From Oxalobacteraceae bacterium (GTDB taxonomy: Bacteria > Pseudomonadota > Gammaproteobacteria > Burkholderiales > Burkholderiaceae_D): DNA of 7,153 bases. The notes under the pieces were generated by a model that was not told the origin of the DNA, did no database searches, and saw only the letters and a list, made by a program, of their open reading frames with translations. The DNA lies in the NCBI GenBank assembly GCA_947446335.1, contig CANFGA010000159.1, forward strand, positions 1 through 7,153, in the 5' to 3' direction. Of the stretch, positions 1 through 5,770 are shown piece by piece (positions within the stretch are counted from its first letter, which is position 1; each line of letters opens with the position of its first letter). The translations under genes and the position numbers were made by a program.

Positions 1-631
1 GTGCTTGCGAAGACTCGCCCGAAGGTTGTTGCAGCGGTGAAAAATCGCCCAAGCCGTGACCCAGCATCTGCTGCTTGCTATCGTATTCGAACATCCTGAT
101 CGCATCGGGATTGACGTCGGCGATCCGGTCATCCTGGATCAGGAGGATGGCGTCGGCCGATTTCTCGAACAGTTGCTGAAAATTTCCTCCGACCATCAGC
201 AGCGTGATTTCCTCCTGCTTGCGTTCGGTGATGTCGACATCCATGCAAAATATCTGCGCCGACTCGCCCTCGCGCGTGACGGCGAACATCGTCGAATAGA
301 TCCATAACCTCTTGCCGGCGCGGGTAGTGACATGCCAGTCGCACGCCGGGTAAGGTTTTCCGGTCTGCCAGATTTGCTCGAGCGCCGCATAAAACTCGGC
401 TTCCTTGTCGCCATAAGACAACAACGAAGGCAGCGGCTGTCCGAGCGCCTGTTGTTGCGGCATCCCATACAGCTGTGCGCTGGCCGTGTTCCAGAAGCGC
501 ACGGTGGCAGTGCGATCGACGCTGCGCACGGCAACCATCGGCGTCAGGTCGACGGCAGCGGCTATGCTCGATAGCAACTCCAGCGCATGCTGGCCGGACA
601 GCGCGTGTTCAGTATGGTATTCGGATGCCAA
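1..631 (-). CDS. Tandem-PAS sensor protein, N-terminal part (runs off left edge)
   Basis: The visible 210 residues form the amino end of a cytoplasmic sensory protein; the output domain lies outside the window. A first PAS domain spans about residues 18-140, with the core FWNTASAQLYGMPQQQALG (about 46-64) and the PAC-like ending MDVDITERKQEE. A second PAS begins near residue 152 (LFEKSADAILLIQDDRIADVNPDAIRMFEYD). No signal peptide or membrane segment is seen. In this bacterial group such proteins often continue into GGDEF/EAL or histidine-kinase modules, so a cyclic-di-GMP or signalling role is only an inference. The start is chosen as TTG at 631-629: a stop codon lies in frame 11 codons upstream, no ATG or GTG occurs between, and CCTCC at 636-640 (GGAGG on the coding strand) gives a Shine-Dalgarno 4 bases away. 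It is separated from the upstream small gene by 263 bases. Confidence 0.85.
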   Translation of the reverse strand, partial: MASEYHTEHALSGQHALELLSSIAAAVDLTPMVAVRSVDRTATVRFWNTASAQLYGMPQQQALGQPLPSLLSYGDKEAEFYAALEQIWQTGKPYPACDWHVTTRAGKRLWIYSTMFAVTREGESAQIFCMDVDITERKQEEITLLMVGGNFQQLFEKSADAILLIQDDRIADVNPDAIRMFEYDSKQQMLGHGLGDFSPLQQPSGESSQA

Positions 632-894
632 ATGCCCTCCAGGTTCGCCCGATGCCGGACTTCAGGTCTGTTGCAATCATCCAGCATTCTTGCCTGATGG
701 CTAAATTGGCCGTTGACGCCCCGCAAGATCAGCAAAGTTTATGACGATGCCGTCGACCCGGCCATAGAAACTGGCAACGTGGAACAAGGGAGAGGAAAAA
801 GGAGGAAGTTGGCGCAGCGCGATCGGCTGCAGCATGCGGCGCATGCCTGGGACGACGCCCGTCGCCCGGCGAGGGCGATGGACGCGCGAATTGG
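632..894. other. 263-bp intergenic region with two short hairpins, no gene seen
   Basis: No convincing coding frame is present; short frames on both strands have unnatural compositions. Two inverted repeats are visible. GCATGC arms at 832-837 and 841-846 are separated by 3 bases. CCC/TCGC pairs with GCGA/GGG at 858-875, with a 3-base loop and one bulged base. Neither is followed by a T-run on the minus strand, so neither is a clear intrinsic terminator for the small gene at 895-1116. No good sigma-70 hexamer pair for the PAS gene was recognised. Confidence 0.5.
636..640 (-). promoter_or_regulatory. Ribosome binding site GGAGG deciding the TTG start of the PAS protein
   Basis: GGAGG on the minus strand lies 4 bases before a TTG codon. 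It is the only plausible initiation signal after the in-frame stop, so it supports the rare TTG start. Confidence 0.6.
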
Positions 895-1116
895 TTACTG
901 CTTGGGCGTCTCTGCTGCCAGATTGGCATCAGCGGCGGCATCGGTGGCCACCTCGGTCACGTCATCGGCCGCAGCCTCATCGTCGCCCTCTGTCACTTCG
1001 TCGCCCGGCTTCGGATTGTTCTTCGCTTCCAGCTTGCGCTTGGCTTTTTCCTCTGTCTTCTTTTTCTTTTCTAACTCTTTTTGCCGTTTTTCATACTGAA
1101 AATTTGTCTTTGCCAT
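895..1116 (-). CDS. Small Lys/Glu-rich charged protein, 73 residues, function unknown
   Basis: The first 32 residues (MAKTNFQYEKRQKELEKKKK, then TEEKAKRKLEAK) are strongly basic and heptad-like, suggesting a helix or coiled coil. From about residue 37 the sequence turns into an acidic, Ala-rich and probably disordered tail (GDEVTEGDDEAAADDVTEV). This MAKTNFQYEKRQKE opening is familiar from small uncharacterised proteins annotated in many beta- and gammaproteobacteria, which supports a real gene. No signal peptide or cysteine is present. An AGAGGTGG Shine-Dalgarno (coding strand of 1120-1127) precedes the ATG. It lies 79 bases downstream of xerD on the same strand and may be cotranscribed. Nucleic-acid or ribosome association through the basic half is possible but is inference only. 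Confidence 0.8.
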   Translation of the reverse strand: MAKTNFQYEKRQKELEKKKKTEEKAKRKLEAKNNPKPGDEVTEGDDEAAADDVTEVATDAAADANLAAETPKQ

Positions 1117-1195
1117 TTGCCACCTCTGTAGTGTTTGATGATGAAATCGAATTCCTGGCCGACATTATGACGCAGTTATGACCCGTATTCATTTT

Positions 1196-2128
1196 TCATC
1201 CCCTCGGATGATGTTGCGCGTGCAAACGTTGCAACCGTTCGCGCGCGACATGGGTATAAATTTGCGTGGTCGAGATATCGGAATGACCGAGCAAGAGCTG
1301 CACCACCCGCAAATCGGCGCCATGATTGAGCAAATGCGTGGCAAAGGCATGGCGCAGCGTATGGGGCGACAGCGGCGCCTTGATCTGGGCCTTTTGCGCA
1401 TGCTTCTTGATCAAGATCCAGAACATCTGGCGCGTCATCGCCGCACCGCGCGCCGTCACGAACAAGGCATCGTCGACCTGGCCAGCCAGAATCACGCCGC
1501 GCGCGTCGCTCAGATAGCGCTCGATCCAGAGCCGCGCCTGCTCGCCGAACGGCACCAGACGCGTCTTGCCGCCCTTGCCGGTGATGCGCAATACGCCATC
1601 ATTCAAGCTCAGCTCGACCGATTTCAGTTGCACCAGTTCGGACACGCGCAAACCGCTCGCATACATCAGTTCCAGCATGGTGCGTTCGCGCAAACCGAGC
1701 GCCGTCGTCACGTCCGGCGCCGCCAGCAGCGCCTCGACCTGGGCTTCGCTCAGCGTATGGACGAAACGGGCCGCTTGCCTGGCCGACGCCATGCTCAAGC
1801 AAGGATCGACGGCGATCCGATTGTGGCGCAGCGCCAGCTGGTAAAAGCGGCGCAGTGCCGACAGCCGGCGGTTGGCGGAACTGGCGCGCGTTTCTGCATG
1901 TCGCGCCGCAAAATAGGCGCCGATGTCCGACCCGCTCGCTGCCAGCAGCCCCCCTGCATCTGGCTGGACCGATTCCAGCCAGCACGCGAACAAGCGCAAG
2001 TCGCGCCGGTAGGCATCCAGCGAATTTTTCGACAAGCCATCTTCGAGCCACAGGCTGTCGCAAAAATCATCGATCAAGGTCGCATTCGCCGCGCTGGCGC
2101 GCGGCGGCGTGATGGCGGGCAGCGTCAT
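1196..2128 (-). CDS. xerD: Site-specific tyrosine recombinase XerD
   Basis: XerD acts with XerC at the chromosomal dif site, under FtsK control, to resolve chromosome dimers at cell division. The 310-residue product has the usual family length. An N-terminal SAM-like core-binding domain covers about 15-105 (LIDDFCDSLWLEDGLSKNSLDAYRRDL), and the catalytic domain about 125-300. The whole catalytic set is visible: R161 (ASGLRVSE), K185 (TGKGGKTR), H256 and R259 (SPHTLRHAF), H282 (LLGHSD) and nucleophile Y291 (TTQIYTHV). The ending YTHVARERLQRLHAQHHPRG is typical of XerD rather than XerC. The ATG at 2128 is chosen because it directly precedes the conserved N-terminus; the frame stays open to 2419, but that extension crosses a terminator hairpin and is not XerD-like. 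The ATG has only a weak ribosome binding site of its own. It overlaps by ATGA the stop of a 19-codon ORF, suggesting coupled translation. An in-frame ATT at 2158 with GGAGG upstream is a less likely alternative start. Confidence 0.96.
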   Translation of the reverse strand: MTLPAITPPRASAANATLIDDFCDSLWLEDGLSKNSLDAYRRDLRLFACWLESVQPDAGGLLAASGSDIGAYFAARHAETRASSANRRLSALRRFYQLALRHNRIAVDPCLSMASARQAARFVHTLSEAQVEALLAAPDVTTALGLRERTMLELMYASGLRVSELVQLKSVELSLNDGVLRITGKGGKTRLVPFGEQARLWIERYLSDARGVILAGQVDDALFVTARGAAMTRQMFWILIKKHAQKAQIKAPLSPHTLRHAFATHLLNHGADLRVVQLLLGHSDISTTQIYTHVARERLQRLHAQHHPRG

Positions 2129-2184
2129 CCAGGCACCGTGGAAGCGATGACTGAAAATGCAGCCACCTCCTGTTGTTTTTTCAT
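2125..2184 (-). CDS. Candidate 19-codon leader ORF translationally coupled to xerD
   Basis: The ORF encodes MKKQQEVAAFSVIASTVPG. It has a better initiation signal than xerD itself: AGGGAG (coding strand of 2191-2196) lies 6 bases before its ATG at 2184. Its TGA (2127-2125) overlaps the xerD ATG as ATGA, the classic arrangement for termination-reinitiation. The peptide has a basic start and a small hydrophobic middle but resembles no family I know. Its role is more likely to deliver ribosomes to the poorly primed xerD start than to make a functional peptide. The arrangement is seen directly; translation is inferred. Confidence 0.4.
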   Translation of the reverse strand: MKKQQEVAAFSVIASTVPG

Positions 2185-2220
2185 CGCACGCTCCCTTTTT
2201 TTGTTCCAAAAAACCACTGG

Positions 2221-2238
2221 CTGGCCACCGGCGGCCAG
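2221..2238 (-). terminator. Second GC-rich hairpin before the xerD leader, weak terminator candidate
   Basis: Perfect 6-bp arms CTGGCC and GGCCAG enclose a 6-base loop. On the minus strand the hairpin is followed after 7 bases by a run of six T (2213-2208). The gap between stem and T-run is larger than in a canonical intrinsic terminator. It may therefore be a pause site or simply structure in the xerD leader. Confidence 0.25.
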
Positions 2239-2259
2239 GCATGGAAAAACCTGCGGACG

Positions 2260-2283
2260 AAAAAAAACGCACCTCGCGGTGCG
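2260..2283 (-). terminator. Strong intrinsic terminator upstream of xerD
   Basis: On the minus strand a perfect 6-bp stem CGCACC/GGTGCG closes a GCGA loop, a stable GNRA tetraloop, and is followed at once by eight T (2267-2260). On the plus strand the hairpin is preceded by A and not followed by T, so it acts only leftward. It lies about 76 bases before the leader ORF start and far (about 330 bases) beyond the dctP stop. It either ends a transcript that starts in the gap or attenuates readthrough into xerD. Confidence 0.75.
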
Positions 2284-2426
2284 CTCCAAATCCTGCGGCA
2301 CGTTTCCGGCTGTTTGGAACCCGCTTCGCGGAATACCAACAGCATTCTGTAAAACGTGTGTCTCCCCAATGTATCTCCGGCATCGATACCGTTCTTATAT
2401 ACAACTCCCCGCCACTCAAGCTTCAT
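2260..2426 (-). ncRNA. Candidate small RNA or attenuator leader ending at the terminator
   Basis: The minus-strand stretch before the terminator folds plausibly. CCGC-GAA-GCGG occurs at 2331-2321. GTTCCAAA (2320-2313) pairs with TTTGGAGC (2290-2283) as an 8-bp stem with one G-U pair, enclosing a CGG/CCG mini-stem. This stem competes by one base with the terminator hairpin at 2283. No known RNA family (tRNA, riboswitch, 6S, SRP) was recognised. The 5' end given is a guess; possible -10 elements are GATAAA near 2434-2429 and TATCAT near 2485-2480. An 81-codon frame also covers the stretch but has no good ribosome site and reads through the terminator, so I do not call it a gene. Confidence 0.3.
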
Positions 2427-2471
2427 GTCTTTATCTCATTAGCACACATTCAACATTAAGCGCACCAAAAA

Positions 2472-2487
2472 GGTAACATATGATACC
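2472..2487. repeat. Imperfect 16-bp palindrome, candidate operator
   Basis: GGTAACATATGATACC matches its own reverse complement at 14 of 16 positions, with CATATG at the centre. A possible -10 (TATCAT, minus strand) overlaps it, so a dimeric regulator bound here could control transcription toward xerD. No regulator family is assigned. Confidence 0.35.
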
Positions 2488-2493
2488 GTATTT

Positions 2494-2533
2494 GATCAAA
2501 AAGTCTTAATTTTTTAATGCTTTAAGCTTGATC
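2494..2533. repeat. Interrupted inverted repeat in the AT-rich gap
   Basis: GATCAA (2494-2499) pairs with TTGATC (2528-2533), and inside it CTTAA (2505-2509) pairs with TTAAG (2522-2526). The result is a long, weak, AT-rich hairpin downstream of dctP. It could contribute to ending or protecting the dctP transcript, but it lacks a GC stem followed by a T-run. Confidence 0.35.
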
Positions 2534-2612
2534 TGCTTCAATCTTGCATCACGCTTTGCAGCTGAGGCGCAATCATGGTAGTTGACCTTGCAGTGCGTCA
2601 GGTGTGGCAGCG

Positions 2613-3611
2613 TCATTGCATGCGCTCTTTTGCACCTTCCCTGTTGATCGAGCGAATCAATTCCTGGCCGATGCGCCCTTCCATGTCTTTTTGCACCGAT
2701 GCCAGCGCCCGGCGCCATTCGGCCTGCTCTTCTGCGCTCAAGGTGTAGACCTCGGTCATCCCCGATTTTCTGATTGCCTCGATCGCGTTGTCATTGTCGC
2801 GCTGCGCGATCGCCTTTTCAAACGTTGTCGCTTCCTTCATCGCCGCAGTCAATGCAGCGCGCAGATCGGGCGGCAAGCCATCCCAGAATTTCTTGTTGAC
2901 AATGACGGCATAGCCCAGATAGCCGTGGTTGGATACGGTCACGTGTTTTTGTACTTCATGCATCTTTTGCGTAACCATGTTCGAGGGCGGATTCTCGGTG
3001 CCATCGACGGCCCCCGTTTGCAGCGCCTGACGCACTTCGGAAAAAGCCAGCTCTTGCGGACTCGCCCCGAGCGCGCGCATTTGCCCGTTCAACACGCGAG
3101 ATGACTGTATCCGCATCTTCAACCCCTTGAAATCAGCTGGTGCATGCAAGGGTTTGTTGGCCGACATGACCTTGAAGCCATTGTCCCAGAACGCCAGGCC
3201 GGTGATGCCCTTGGACTCCAGTTTTTCCAGCATGCCCTTGCCGATCGGACCTTCTGTGACGCGATACAGCGCCGCCTTGGTCGGAAAGATATAAGGCAAG
3301 TCGAACACCTCGAATTCCTTGACACCGAGCGGACCGAACTTGGCCAGCGACGGTGCCAGCATTTGCACGGCGCCCAGTTGCAGCGCTTCCAGTTCTTCCT
3401 TGTCCTTGTACAATTGGCTGTTCGGATAAATTTCAACGCTGACCCGGCCATTGGTGGCTTTTTCAGCCAATTGCTTGAAGCGTTCGGCAGCCTGGCCCTT
3501 GGGTGTATCGGTTGCCACGACATGGCTGAACTTGATGACGATGGGTCCTTGCGCCTGCACGTTGATGGAAATGACCGCGCACAGCACGAGGAAGATCGAT
3601 TTCAATGACAC
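2613..3611 (-). CDS. dctP: TRAP transporter solute-binding protein, DctP family
   Basis: This is a periplasmic binding protein that captures C4-dicarboxylates or related organic acids for a TRAP transporter. Residues 1-20 form a Sec signal peptide (MSLKSIFLVLCAVISINVQA) with probable cleavage after VQA; no lipobox is present. The 332-residue length is normal. Family landmarks are FSHVVATDTPKGQAAERF (28-45), YPNSQLYKDKEELEALQLG (62-80), LPYIF (105-109), the substrate-carboxylate arginine R167 in KMRIQSS, and the segment VDGTENPPSN (202-211). The GTG at 3611 is chosen because it follows AAGGAGA (coding strand of 3617-3623) at proper distance and begins directly at the signal peptide. It is divergent from a DctS/DctR-like two-component system. 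The membrane subunits DctQ and DctM, normally next in the operon, are absent; xerD follows after 484 bases. The true ligand cannot be read from sequence. Confidence 0.93.
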   Translation of the reverse strand: MSLKSIFLVLCAVISINVQAQGPIVIKFSHVVATDTPKGQAAERFKQLAEKATNGRVSVEIYPNSQLYKDKEELEALQLGAVQMLAPSLAKFGPLGVKEFEVFDLPYIFPTKAALYRVTEGPIGKGMLEKLESKGITGLAFWDNGFKVMSANKPLHAPADFKGLKMRIQSSRVLNGQMRALGASPQELAFSEVRQALQTGAVDGTENPPSNMVTQKMHEVQKHVTVSNHGYLGYAVIVNKKFWDGLPPDLRAALTAAMKEATTFEKAIAQRDNDNAIEAIRKSGMTEVYTLSAEEQAEWRRALASVQKDMEGRIGQELIRSINREGAKERMQ

Positions 3612-3630
3612 TGATGTCTCCTTGCTTGAT

Positions 3631-3659
3631 GTTATCTCGTCATTTTAATGTGATTTCAA
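3631..3659 (-). promoter_or_regulatory. Candidate sigma-70 promoter of dctP
   Basis: On the minus strand TTGAAA (3659-3654) and GATAAC (3636-3631) are spaced by exactly 17 bases, matching the consensus at 5/6 and 4/6. The expected start site, near 3624, would leave a very short leader with the ribosome site almost at its 5' end. An alternative -10, TAAAAT (3647-3642), gives a more normal leader but lacks a good -35. No GG-N10-GC sigma-54 element was found, which fits a LuxR-type rather than NtrC-type regulator. Confidence 0.35.
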
Positions 3660-3692
3660 TGCGGTCGATGCTGTTGAGTTTTTTTAATTCGG

Positions 3693-3714
3693 CAATTGTG
3701 AAAAGCCACAATTG
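3693..3714. repeat. Perfect 8-bp inverted repeat at the start of dctS
   Basis: CAATTGTG (3693-3700) and CACAATTG (3707-3714) are exact reverse complements around a 6-base AAAAGC spacer. The repeat ends 6 bases before the chosen ATG of the kinase and overlaps an alternative TTG start. It could be an operator for DctR or another dimeric regulator in the divergent region. In the mRNA it could form a hairpin occluding the weak ribosome site. Confidence 0.6.
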
Positions 3715-3720
3715 GCGGCA

Positions 3721-5733
3721 ATGAATAACACGTTAGGCTTTCCGGCGATGAAAAATCCTCCTCTGCTATTGCATCGCTTGCAATTCCCCGGTCTCTGGCG
3801 CTGGCTGATGCCCGGCATGCTGGTCCTGTTTTTTCTGGCGATCCTGCTCTGGCTGCCATGGCAGGCACGCCAGATGGAAAGCAACGAGCGCCAGGAAAAA
3901 CTGATCGCCGACACGCTGTGGGTCGAGCAAACCATCCGCTTCCAGATGACGCGCAACGAAGAAAGCTTGCGCGCGCTCGGGCGCGACATCGGCGGGGGCA
4001 ACTTGTCGACCCAGCAATTGCACCAGCGCCTGGAGCAATTGCTGGGCAATGGGCGCGAACTGGCGCGCGTGGTCCGCGTCGATGAGCTCGGCAATGCCGT
4101 GGCCAGCAGCGATCCGGAGTTGCACCCGCTGGCGCAAACGCCCCAGTTCCTCGCCACTGCGGCCTCGGCGCGCATGTCGGGCAACCCGCAATACAGCCAG
4201 CCGGTCGCGCCCGAACCAGGAAAAAACGGCGGCATGACGATGGATTACCATTTGCCGCTGTTTCGCGGCAAGACCTACATCGGCAGCCTGGTCGCCACCT
4301 ACCAGATCAGCAAACTGCTCGACGAGATGGTGCCCTGGTGGTTCGCCCAGGATAACCAGATCACGCTGATCGACCGCGACGACAAGGTGCTGGTGCGGCG
4401 CGCCGCGGCCGGTCCCGGCCACGGCGTCTACACCCACAAGCGCGCGCTCGACTTGCGCGGCGCCTCGGTCACGTTGGTGACCGACAGCATCAAGAGCGAA
4501 CCGCACCTGCTGCCCAATTTGCTGGTGGGTTCGGTCATCGCGCTCTCGCTCGGCCTGCTGTGGAGCCTGATCGCGCTGTGGCGCGACATTTCGCGCCGGC
4601 TCGCAACCGAAGGCGCGCTGCGCCAGCAAATGTCGTTTCGCACCGCGATGGAAAATTCGCTGGTGACCGGACTGCGCGCGCGCGACCTGGAAGGGCGCGT
4701 CACCTATGTCAATCCAGCGTTTTGCCAGATCGTCGGCTACCCGCCCGAGGAATTGATCGGCAGGCTGCCGCCGATGCCGTATTGGGTGCCGGAAGCGATG
4801 GATGAGTACCAGCAGCGCTTCGCCGGCGTGCTGGCGGGCACCATCACGCCCCAGTTCGAAACGGTTTTCCAGCGCTCCGATGGGACGCAGGTGCCGATCC
4901 TGGTGTTCGAAGCACCGCTGGTCGACAGCAACGGCAAGCAGACCGGCTGGATGGGCTCGATCCTCGACATATCGGATCGCAAGCGGGTCGAAGAACTCAA
5001 TCGCCAGCAGCAGGAAAAGCTGCAATCGAACGCGCGCCTGGCCACGATGGGCGAAATCTCGTCGATGCTGGCGCACGAGTTGAACCAGCCGCTGGCGGCC
5101 ATTTCCAGCTATACCACCGGGGCGTTGAATTTGATCGAACGCGCCAGCAGCAGCCAGACGACTATCGATTGCGCGACCTTGAAACCGGCGCTGGAACAAG
5201 CCAGCGCCCAGGCCCGGCGCGCCGGCCAGATCATCCGCAGCGTGCACCAATTCGTCAAGAAACGCGCGCCCGAGCGCCAGGAAGTGGCGCTGCAAGATCT
5301 GGTAGAGAGCATCCGCGCCTTGATCGAACTGCAAGCGCGCAAATACCATGTGGTGCTGCAAACGAGCATTCCGCTCGACTTGCCAAAGGTGCGCGCTGAC
5401 AGCATGATGATCGAACAAGTGCTGCTCAATCTGACGCGCAACGCGATCGAGGCGATGCAAGATGTTGCGCCCGGGCGCCGCATCCTGCGTCTGCTGGCCC
5501 ATTTCGATGCCGCCCAGTCACAAGTTGCGGTCGCGGTCATCGACCAGGGGCACGGCATGACGCCGGAAGTGGCCGAGCGCCTGTTTTCGCCATTCTTCTC
5601 GACCAAGGCCGAGGGCATGGGGATGGGCTTGAACATTTGCCGCACCGCGATTGAATTCCACGGCGGCACGCTGTGCCACGATGACAACCCGCAAGGCGGC
5701 ACCATTTTCAAATTTGCGCTGCCGGTGGCCTGA
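3721..5733 (+). CDS. dctS: DctS/DctB-like membrane sensor histidine kinase
   Basis: This inner-membrane kinase probably senses C4-dicarboxylates and phosphorylates the regulator encoded next. In the 670-residue product, TM1 is about 28-47 (LMPGMLVLFFLAILLWLPW). A periplasmic PDC/dCache-like sensor covers about 48-262, including DNQITLIDRDDKVLVRR. TM2 is about 264-287. A cytoplasmic PAS follows (about 305-425, ending LDISDRKRVEEL). The HisKA box has phospho-acceptor H452 in MLAHELNQPLAAISSY. The ATPase has N574 (LNLTRNAIEAM), DQGHGM (608-613), LFSPFFSTK (621-629) and GMGMGLNIC (632-640). The HELNQPL type and size fit the DctB/DctS/FixL-like group. ATG 3721 is preferred over TTG 3712 and ATG 3748, but none has a strong ribosome site. 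The downstream regulator starts 37 bases after the stop, indicating an operon. The name rests on domain architecture and the divergent dctP. Confidence 0.88.
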   Translation: MNNTLGFPAMKNPPLLLHRLQFPGLWRWLMPGMLVLFFLAILLWLPWQARQMESNERQEKLIADTLWVEQTIRFQMTRNEESLRALGRDIGGGNLSTQQLHQRLEQLLGNGRELARVVRVDELGNAVASSDPELHPLAQTPQFLATAASARMSGNPQYSQPVAPEPGKNGGMTMDYHLPLFRGKTYIGSLVATYQISKLLDEMVPWWFAQDNQITLIDRDDKVLVRRAAAGPGHGVYTHKRALDLRGASVTLVTDSIKSEPHLLPNLLVGSVIALSLGLLWSLIALWRDISRRLATEGALRQQMSFRTAMENSLVTGLRARDLEGRVTYVNPAFCQIVGYPPEELIGRLPPMPYWVPEAMDEYQQRFAGVLAGTITPQFETVFQRSDGTQVPILVFEAPLVDSNGKQTGWMGSILDISDRKRVEELNRQQQEKLQSNARLATMGEISSMLAHELNQPLAAISSYTTGALNLIERASSSQTTIDCATLKPALEQASAQARRAGQIIRSVHQFVKKRAPERQEVALQDLVESIRALIELQARKYHVVLQTSIPLDLPKVRADSMMIEQVLLNLTRNAIEAMQDVAPGRRILRLLAHFDAAQSQVAVAVIDQGHGMTPEVAERLFSPFFSTKAEGMGMGLNICRTAIEFHGGTLCHDDNPQGGTIFKFALPVA

Positions 5734-5770
5734 CCCTGTCACATTTGAAGCAACTTTTGGGAGATTTTCA

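Larger units (their letters stand above)
2427..2612. other. Gene-free AT-rich gap between dctP and the xerD leader region
   Basis: Nothing protein-coding is supported here. The part around 2488-2530 is far richer in A and T than the flanking genes. It holds an imperfect 16-bp palindrome (2472-2487), a 10-bp palindrome TTTGATCAAA (2491-2500) and a larger interrupted inverted repeat (2494-2533). No clear intrinsic terminator for dctP was found between its stop at 2613 and this AT-rich part. Confidence 0.5.

Noticed and set aside
858..875. GC hairpin after the small charged gene as an intrinsic terminator
   Set aside because: It has a bulged stem and no T-run on the minus strand.
2129..2419. 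N-terminal extension of XerD by up to 97 residues
   Set aside because: The extension crosses the terminator hairpin, has unnatural composition, and makes the protein far longer than the family's roughly 300 residues.
2181..2426. 81-codon minus-strand frame upstream of xerD, ending by ATGA overlap on the leader ORF
   Set aside because: It lacks a good ribosome site, reads straight through the terminator and its T-run (giving a Phe-rich stretch), and resembles no family; an untranslated RNA explains the region better.
2439..2466. dif-like sequence on the minus strand next to xerD
   Set aside because: The left arm GGTGCGCTTAA matches the E. coli XerC half-site at 10 of 11 positions, but the centre matches only 4 of 6 and the normally most conserved XerD arm only about 5 of 11. 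It is probably chance; a genome-wide dif search and GC-skew position would settle it.
1178..2476. 432-codon open frame on the plus strand opposite xerD
   Set aside because: It is an Arg/Gln/His-rich composition with no recognisable domain, complementary to a fully convincing XerD.
3641..3663. CRP-like half site TGTGA upstream of dctP
   Set aside because: Only one half-site is present; the expected TCACA partner is missing.
3766..5502. 578-codon open frame on the minus strand opposite the kinase
   Set aside because: It mirrors the kinase codon positions, and its protein is an unnatural His/Arg/Gln/Ala-rich mix without domains. Long antisense frames are common in GC-rich DNA, and the plus strand encodes a clear histidine kinase.
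5651..5770. N-terminal extension of the response regulator
   Set aside because: It overlaps the kinase 3' end in another frame, and the receiver domain starts exactly at MLHIVDDEE after a good Shine-Dalgarno.
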